Of a stretch of DNA of 34,970 bases, positions 31,869 through 34,970 are shown piece after piece (positions within the stretch are counted from its first letter, which is position 1; the number at the start of each line of letters is the position of its first letter). Under the pieces are notes generated by a model. It was not told the origin of the DNA, ran no database searches, and was given only the letters and a program-made list of their open reading frames with translations. Made by a program: the position numbers and the translations under genes. The DNA is taken from NCBI GenBank assembly GCA_013298525.1, contig JAAFHW010000023.1, positions 1 through 34,970 on the forward strand. The letters are read 5' to 3'. The DNA is from Flavobacteriia bacterium (GTDB taxonomy: Bacteria > Bacteroidota > Bacteroidia > Flavobacteriales > Flavobacteriaceae).

Positions 31869-33152
31869 TTATCTTTTTTCCATAGGAACAAAATCTCTTA
31901 ATGGATGTCCAGTATAAACTTGTCTAGGTCTACCTATAGGTTCTTTGTTAACTCGCATTTCTTTCCATTGTGCAATCCATCCTGGTAAACGACCAATTGC
32001 GAAAAGAACCGTAAACATATCAGTTGGAATTCCTAATGCACGGTAAATGATACCAGAATAGAAATCTACGTTTGGATATAATTTTCTTGATACGAAATAC
32101 TCATCAACTAAAGCAGACTCTTCAAGTTTTTTTGCAATCTGTAGAATTGGATCATTAACTCCTAGTGTAGATAAAACTTCATCGGCAGCTTTTTTTATGA
32201 TTTTTGCTCTAGGATCAAAGTTTTTGTATACTCTATGACCAAATCCCATTAAACGGAATGGATCATCTTTATCTTTTGCTTTTGCTAAATATTTATCGGC
32301 ATCACCACCATCTTTTTGAATTTCTTCAAGCATTTCTAAAACTGCTTGATTAGCTCCTCCATGAAGTGGACCCCAAAGAGCAGAAACACCAGCAGAAATT
32401 GACGCAAATAAACCAGCATGAGATGAACCAACAATTCTAACTGTAGATGTAGAACAGTTTTGCTCATGATCAGCATGAAGAATAAATAATTTATCTAAAG
32501 CATCAATTACAACTTGATTTTGTGTATAAGGACCTGTTGGCAATTCAAACATTAAATGCATGAAATTTTCAACATAACCTTTAGTATTATCATAGTAATT
32601 TAATGGATAACCCATCATCTTTCTGTAAGTCCAAGTAGCAATAACTAAAAATTTAGCCATAGTTTTACATACAGCTTCATACATTTCTTTTTCATTTTCA
32701 ACATTTACAACTTTTGGATTAAAAGCAGTTAAGGCAGAAGTCAATGAAGATAGAACTCCCATTGGATGAGCTGTTTTTGGGAAACCATCAATGATATTTT
32801 TCATTTCTTCGTTTACCAAAGTATACTTACGAATATCATTTTCAAATTGAGTTAGTTGCTCTTTTGTTGGTAACTCTCCAAAAATAACTAAGTAGGAAAC
32901 TTCAAGAAAATCAGCTTTTTCAGCTAAATCTTCAATAGCATAACCTCTGTAGCGTAAAATTCCTTCTTCTCCATCAAGGAAAGTAATATCACTTTTACAA
33001 GAACCTGAATTTTTATAACCTGGATCTAAAGTGATAGCGCCTGTCAAGGCACGTAGTTTTTCAATATCGATAGCTGGTTCGTTTTCGCTTCCTACAATTA
33101 CTGGAAACTCATACTTTTGGCCATCATATTCTAATATTGCTGTTTTTGACAT
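31869..33152 (-). CDS. gltA: Citrate synthase (type II)
   Basis: I chose the ATG at 33152 (MSKTAILEYDGQKYEFPVIVG). It gives 427 residues, the normal length of hexameric type II enzymes. The longer frame from 33194 would overlap the -7 element. Catalytic residues are visible: H264 in GPLHGGANQA, H306 in FGHRVYKN and D363 in PNVDFYSG. ITLDPGYKNSGSCKSDITFLDG is the N-terminal signature, and the arginines in RPRQVYTG near the C-terminus bind substrate. It condenses oxaloacetate and acetyl-CoA to citrate, the first step of the TCA cycle, in the cytoplasm. It is transcribed alone, with its own promoter and terminator. Confidence 0.97.
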   Translation of the reverse strand: MSKTAILEYDGQKYEFPVIVGSENEPAIDIEKLRALTGAITLDPGYKNSGSCKSDITFLDGEEGILRYRGYAIEDLAEKADFLEVSYLVIFGELPTKEQLTQFENDIRKYTLVNEEMKNIIDGFPKTAHPMGVLSSLTSALTAFNPKVVNVENEKEMYEAVCKTMAKFLVIATWTYRKMMGYPLNYYDNTKGYVENFMHLMFELPTGPYTQNQVVIDALDKLFILHADHEQNCSTSTVRIVGSSHAGLFASISAGVSALWGPLHGGANQAVLEMLEEIQKDGGDADKYLAKAKDKDDPFRLMGFGHRVYKNFDPRAKIIKKAADEVLSTLGVNDPILQIAKKLEESALVDEYFVSRKLYPNVDFYSGIIYRALGIPTDMFTVLFAIGRLPGWIAQWKEMRVNKEPIGRPRQVYTGHPLRDFVPMEKR

Positions 33153-33191
33153 AATATGTGTGGAAATTAATCGTGATAATTTATAATTTAA

Positions 33192-33199
33192 CAAAATTA
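33192..33199 (-). promoter_or_regulatory. Putative -7 element (TAATTTTG) of gltA
   Basis: A TAnnTTTG match on the minus strand, 39 bases before the ATG at 33152. A TTTG lies 24 bases further upstream, a longer spacing than usual. The ACGTTAACGT palindrome at 33229-33238 lies just upstream of it. Confidence 0.45.
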
Positions 33200-33228
33200 T
33201 GGAATTCTAAATGAATTAAAAAACAAAT

Positions 33229-33247
33229 ACGTTAACGTTTTCGTTAA
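33229..33247. promoter_or_regulatory. ACGTTAACGT palindrome with adjoining CGTTAA arm, possible operator of gltA
   Basis: ACGTTAACGT (33229-33238) is a perfect 10-bp palindrome. TTAACG (33232-33237) can also pair with CGTTAA (33242-33247). This gives overlapping symmetric sites about 77-95 bases upstream of the gltA ATG. Regulator unknown. Confidence 0.4.
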
Positions 33248-33283
33248 TTTTAATATAAAAATTGCAAGGTTAGTATAGTTGTA

Positions 33284-33310
33284 ATAAAAAAGCGCGCCTA
33301 AGCACGCTTT
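33284..33310 (-). terminator. Rho-independent terminator of the LRR surface protein
   Basis: AAAGCGCGC (33289-33297) and GCACGCTTT (33302-33310) form a 9-bp stem with one wobble pair and a CTAA loop. On the minus strand it is followed by UUUUUAUUAC. It lies 20 bases after the stop at 33331. Confidence 0.85.
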
Positions 33311-33330
33311 AATTAACTAAATAACTTAAC

Positions 33331-34970
33331 CTATTCTTTAACTATTCTTTCTACTTTAATTCCTTTATCAGAAGTTATTTTTAGAAAATAAATTCCGTTT
33401 GATTTATCTGAAATATCAATTGATGAGGAAGTTTCATCTGTTAATTTTGTTTGCAACAATCTTCCTTGCACATCGTATAATTGTATTGATCTGATGCTGT
33501 TTTCAGATTTTACATTAATTATTGATTGTGTTGGATTTGGAAAAATCACAATCGAATTGTCTTTTTCAAACGCACTATTATTTAATGATTGAAATACTGT
33601 ATTTGCAATTCCTGTATCGATTGGTGCATTGTAATCAAAGAAAATATCTCCTCTATTAGAAACATTATCTCCAGATTGTAAGGCTCCATTACTTCTTATT
33701 TTTAATAATATATTTCCATGTCCGCCAGTGTCTAATGCAATATTTTCAAAAATAAATTCAACAATATTTCCGGTAATTTTTACATAAGAAGGATGTGATG
33801 TGTTTAGTAATTGTAAGGAATTCAAATTAAACTTTGTGGTATCAATAGTGGCTTTTACTACAACATTTTCAGCTTCTGCTGTTCCGGTGTTTTCAAAATT
33901 TATTACATAGTGTAAATACTCACCTATTAAAGATGGAGAAACAGAAGTTCCTTCTATGCAAGTAATATCATTTGGATCATATGAACCAACTACTGTTTGA
34001 TTGTATAAAAAAGTATTGTCAGTAGTAGTTTCATCGCCAGCTATTGGTAAAATAGAAGTTGTAAATTGTAAAACATCGCCAATATTTACTGGATAATTTA
34101 CATCAGTTGGTGTATTAATATTTAAAGTGACATAAATACTTCTGCTTTCAAACGGAAGTAAATTAGTATAACTCCATGACAACGAACCAGAACCAATTGT
34201 TGCAGGTACTGTTGTAGCAGAAACAAAATCCATTAAATTTTGATTGAAGAAAAAGTTTACACCATACAATTGAGATAATGTTTGGTTTCCTTTATTTTTG
34301 TAAACTATTTGATAAATAGCATCAAAACCTGGTCTTGCAGGTGTTATTGGTGCAATGACAATTTCTAAATCGGGATGTATTCCATTAGCTGAAATACAGA
34401 AATTTTGAGTTGAAGTATTGTTGTTATTATTTGCAAATGGAATCGTTGCTGTTGTTGGAGAAACATTGAACCAAGTTGGGTTTTCACTATTTGGAGTTAA
34501 AACAAAACTTCCTGCTTGTGTATAAAAATTGTAATTTCCTGAATTATTAGTAAATGTTGCTCCTTGATTTGTACCATCGTTTATATCAATTCTTATGTTT
34601 GGTTGTGGTAGATCAAAAACATCGCATCCGTCGTTGTCTTCGTCAAAAGTAATTGAACCAGTTATTGTATTGTAATTTCCTCCTGGTGTGAAATCACAAT
34701 ATGAATTACATTGCGAGTTTGGCATTGCATAAGCTAGTAACTGTGATTGAATATCTGCTATTTGTCCTGTATCTGCACAAACATATTGTAGACTCAAACA
34801 ATTAAATAAACTTACAGATTCTTGTCTTCCATTTTTAATGAATAAAGTGTTCAAATTATAACTGTATCCAAGATCTAAAATATCAAGATTTAATAAACTT
34901 GAGACGTCTAATGTTGAAAAATAATTTCCACCACAAAACAAACCTATTAAATTTGGCAATGTTGTAACAT
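33331..34970 (-). CDS. Leucine-rich-repeat surface protein with T9SS type A sorting domain, 5' end outside window
   Basis: The frame is open through the right edge (upstream codons continue the repeat), so the start is missing. About 545 residues are visible. They begin with leucine-rich repeats of the LxLDVSSLLNLDILDLGYSY type. A linker with Cys residues follows (VCADTGQIADIQSQL). Then come a prealbumin-like beta domain (GSITFDEDNDGCDVFDLPQP, NNSGNYNF) and two CARDB/DUF11-like domains (PARPGFDAIYQIVYKNKGNQ; YLHYVINFENTGTAEAENV). The type A sorting domain begins VIFPNPTQSIINV, continues SIQLYDVQGRLL and NGIYFLKI, and ends ERIVKE. The protein is expected to leave the cell through T9SS and stay on the surface. 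The architecture is common in flavobacteria; the ligand is unknown. Confidence 0.9.
   Translation of the reverse strand, partial: VTTLPNLIGLFCGGNYFSTLDVSSLLNLDILDLGYSYNLNTLFIKNGRQESVSLFNCLSLQYVCADTGQIADIQSQLLAYAMPNSQCNSYCDFTPGGNYNTITGSITFDEDNDGCDVFDLPQPNIRIDINDGTNQGATFTNNSGNYNFYTQAGSFVLTPNSENPTWFNVSPTTATIPFANNNNNTSTQNFCISANGIHPDLEIVIAPITPARPGFDAIYQIVYKNKGNQTLSQLYGVNFFFNQNLMDFVSATTVPATIGSGSLSWSYTNLLPFESRSIYVTLNINTPTDVNYPVNIGDVLQFTTSILPIAGDETTTDNTFLYNQTVVGSYDPNDITCIEGTSVSPSLIGEYLHYVINFENTGTAEAENVVVKATIDTTKFNLNSLQLLNTSHPSYVKITGNIVEFIFENIALDTGGHGNILLKIRSNGALQSGDNVSNRGDIFFDYNAPIDTGIANTVFQSLNNSAFEKDNSIVIFPNPTQSIINVKSENSIRSIQLYDVQGRLLQTKLTDETSSSIDISDKSNGIYFLKITSDKGIKVERIVKE

Noticed and set aside
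33153..33194. Upstream ATG giving citrate synthase 14 extra residues
   Set aside because: The extra residues are not family-like and overlap the putative -7 element. The ATG at 33152 gives the usual 427 residues.

Overview
The window looks like a chromosomal segment of a Bacteroidota bacterium, most likely Flavobacterium or a close relative. The reasons are the strongly A+T-rich DNA, several large secreted proteins with type IX secretion (T9SS) C-terminal sorting domains, TAnnTTTG-type -7 promoter elements in place of an E. coli -10, little evidence of strong Shine-Dalgarno sites, and the gene content (CtlX-like hydrolase, 3-coathanger-stack protein, Wza/Wzc-type polysaccharide export). No rRNA, tRNA, CRISPR array or transposase was recognised.

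Layout. (1) 1-8268, minus strand: a truncated Fn3-containing secreted protein, a small unknown secreted protein, and a 1947-residue multidomain surface protein with a T9SS type C-like C-terminus. (2) 8535-20581, minus strand: an 11-gene surface-polysaccharide operon. It is read from a Wza-like lipoprotein and a Wzc-like tyrosine kinase, through nucleotide-sugar enzymes (WbpP/TviC-like epimerase, UDP-glucose dehydrogenase, TviB/WbpO-like dehydrogenase, RfbB), to a tail of SDR, ATP-grasp, HAD, GT2 and PglD/NeuD-like acetyltransferase genes. A good TTTG-N18-TATCTTTG promoter precedes it. (3) 20654-24801: housekeeping and membrane genes: recR, a sodium:solute symporter with a small alpha/beta hydrolase, a CoA-binding protein and a MarC-family protein. 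(4) 24909-27243, minus strand: two arginine-deiminase/amidinotransferase superfamily genes, separated by a four-helix-bundle (23S rRNA IVP family) gene. (5) 27322-31596, minus strand: a two-gene surface-protein operon (YadA-head/tail-fibre-like protein, then a 3-coathanger T9SS type A protein). (6) 31869-34970, minus strand: citrate synthase and the C-terminal part of a leucine-rich-repeat T9SS type A protein that runs off the right edge.

The polysaccharide operon can supply UDP-GlcA, UDP-HexNAcA and dTDP-4-keto-6-deoxyglucose, together with export and length control. It has only one glycosyltransferase and no Wzx, Wzy or initiating transferase, so the assembly genes must lie elsewhere.

The most interesting signal is at about 25865-26324. 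The solitary four-helix-bundle gene lies between inverted copies of a degenerate 7-bp repeat (consensus AGTTGTC) and possible 6-bp TTTTCT target duplications, like a small cassette inserted exactly at the stop codon of an arginine-deiminase-like gene. Other unusual items are a near-identical 168-bp coding tandem duplication in the tail-fibre-like protein, a folded intergenic element at 23620-23716, and a 17-bp intergenic-type repeat that also occurs inside the symporter gene.
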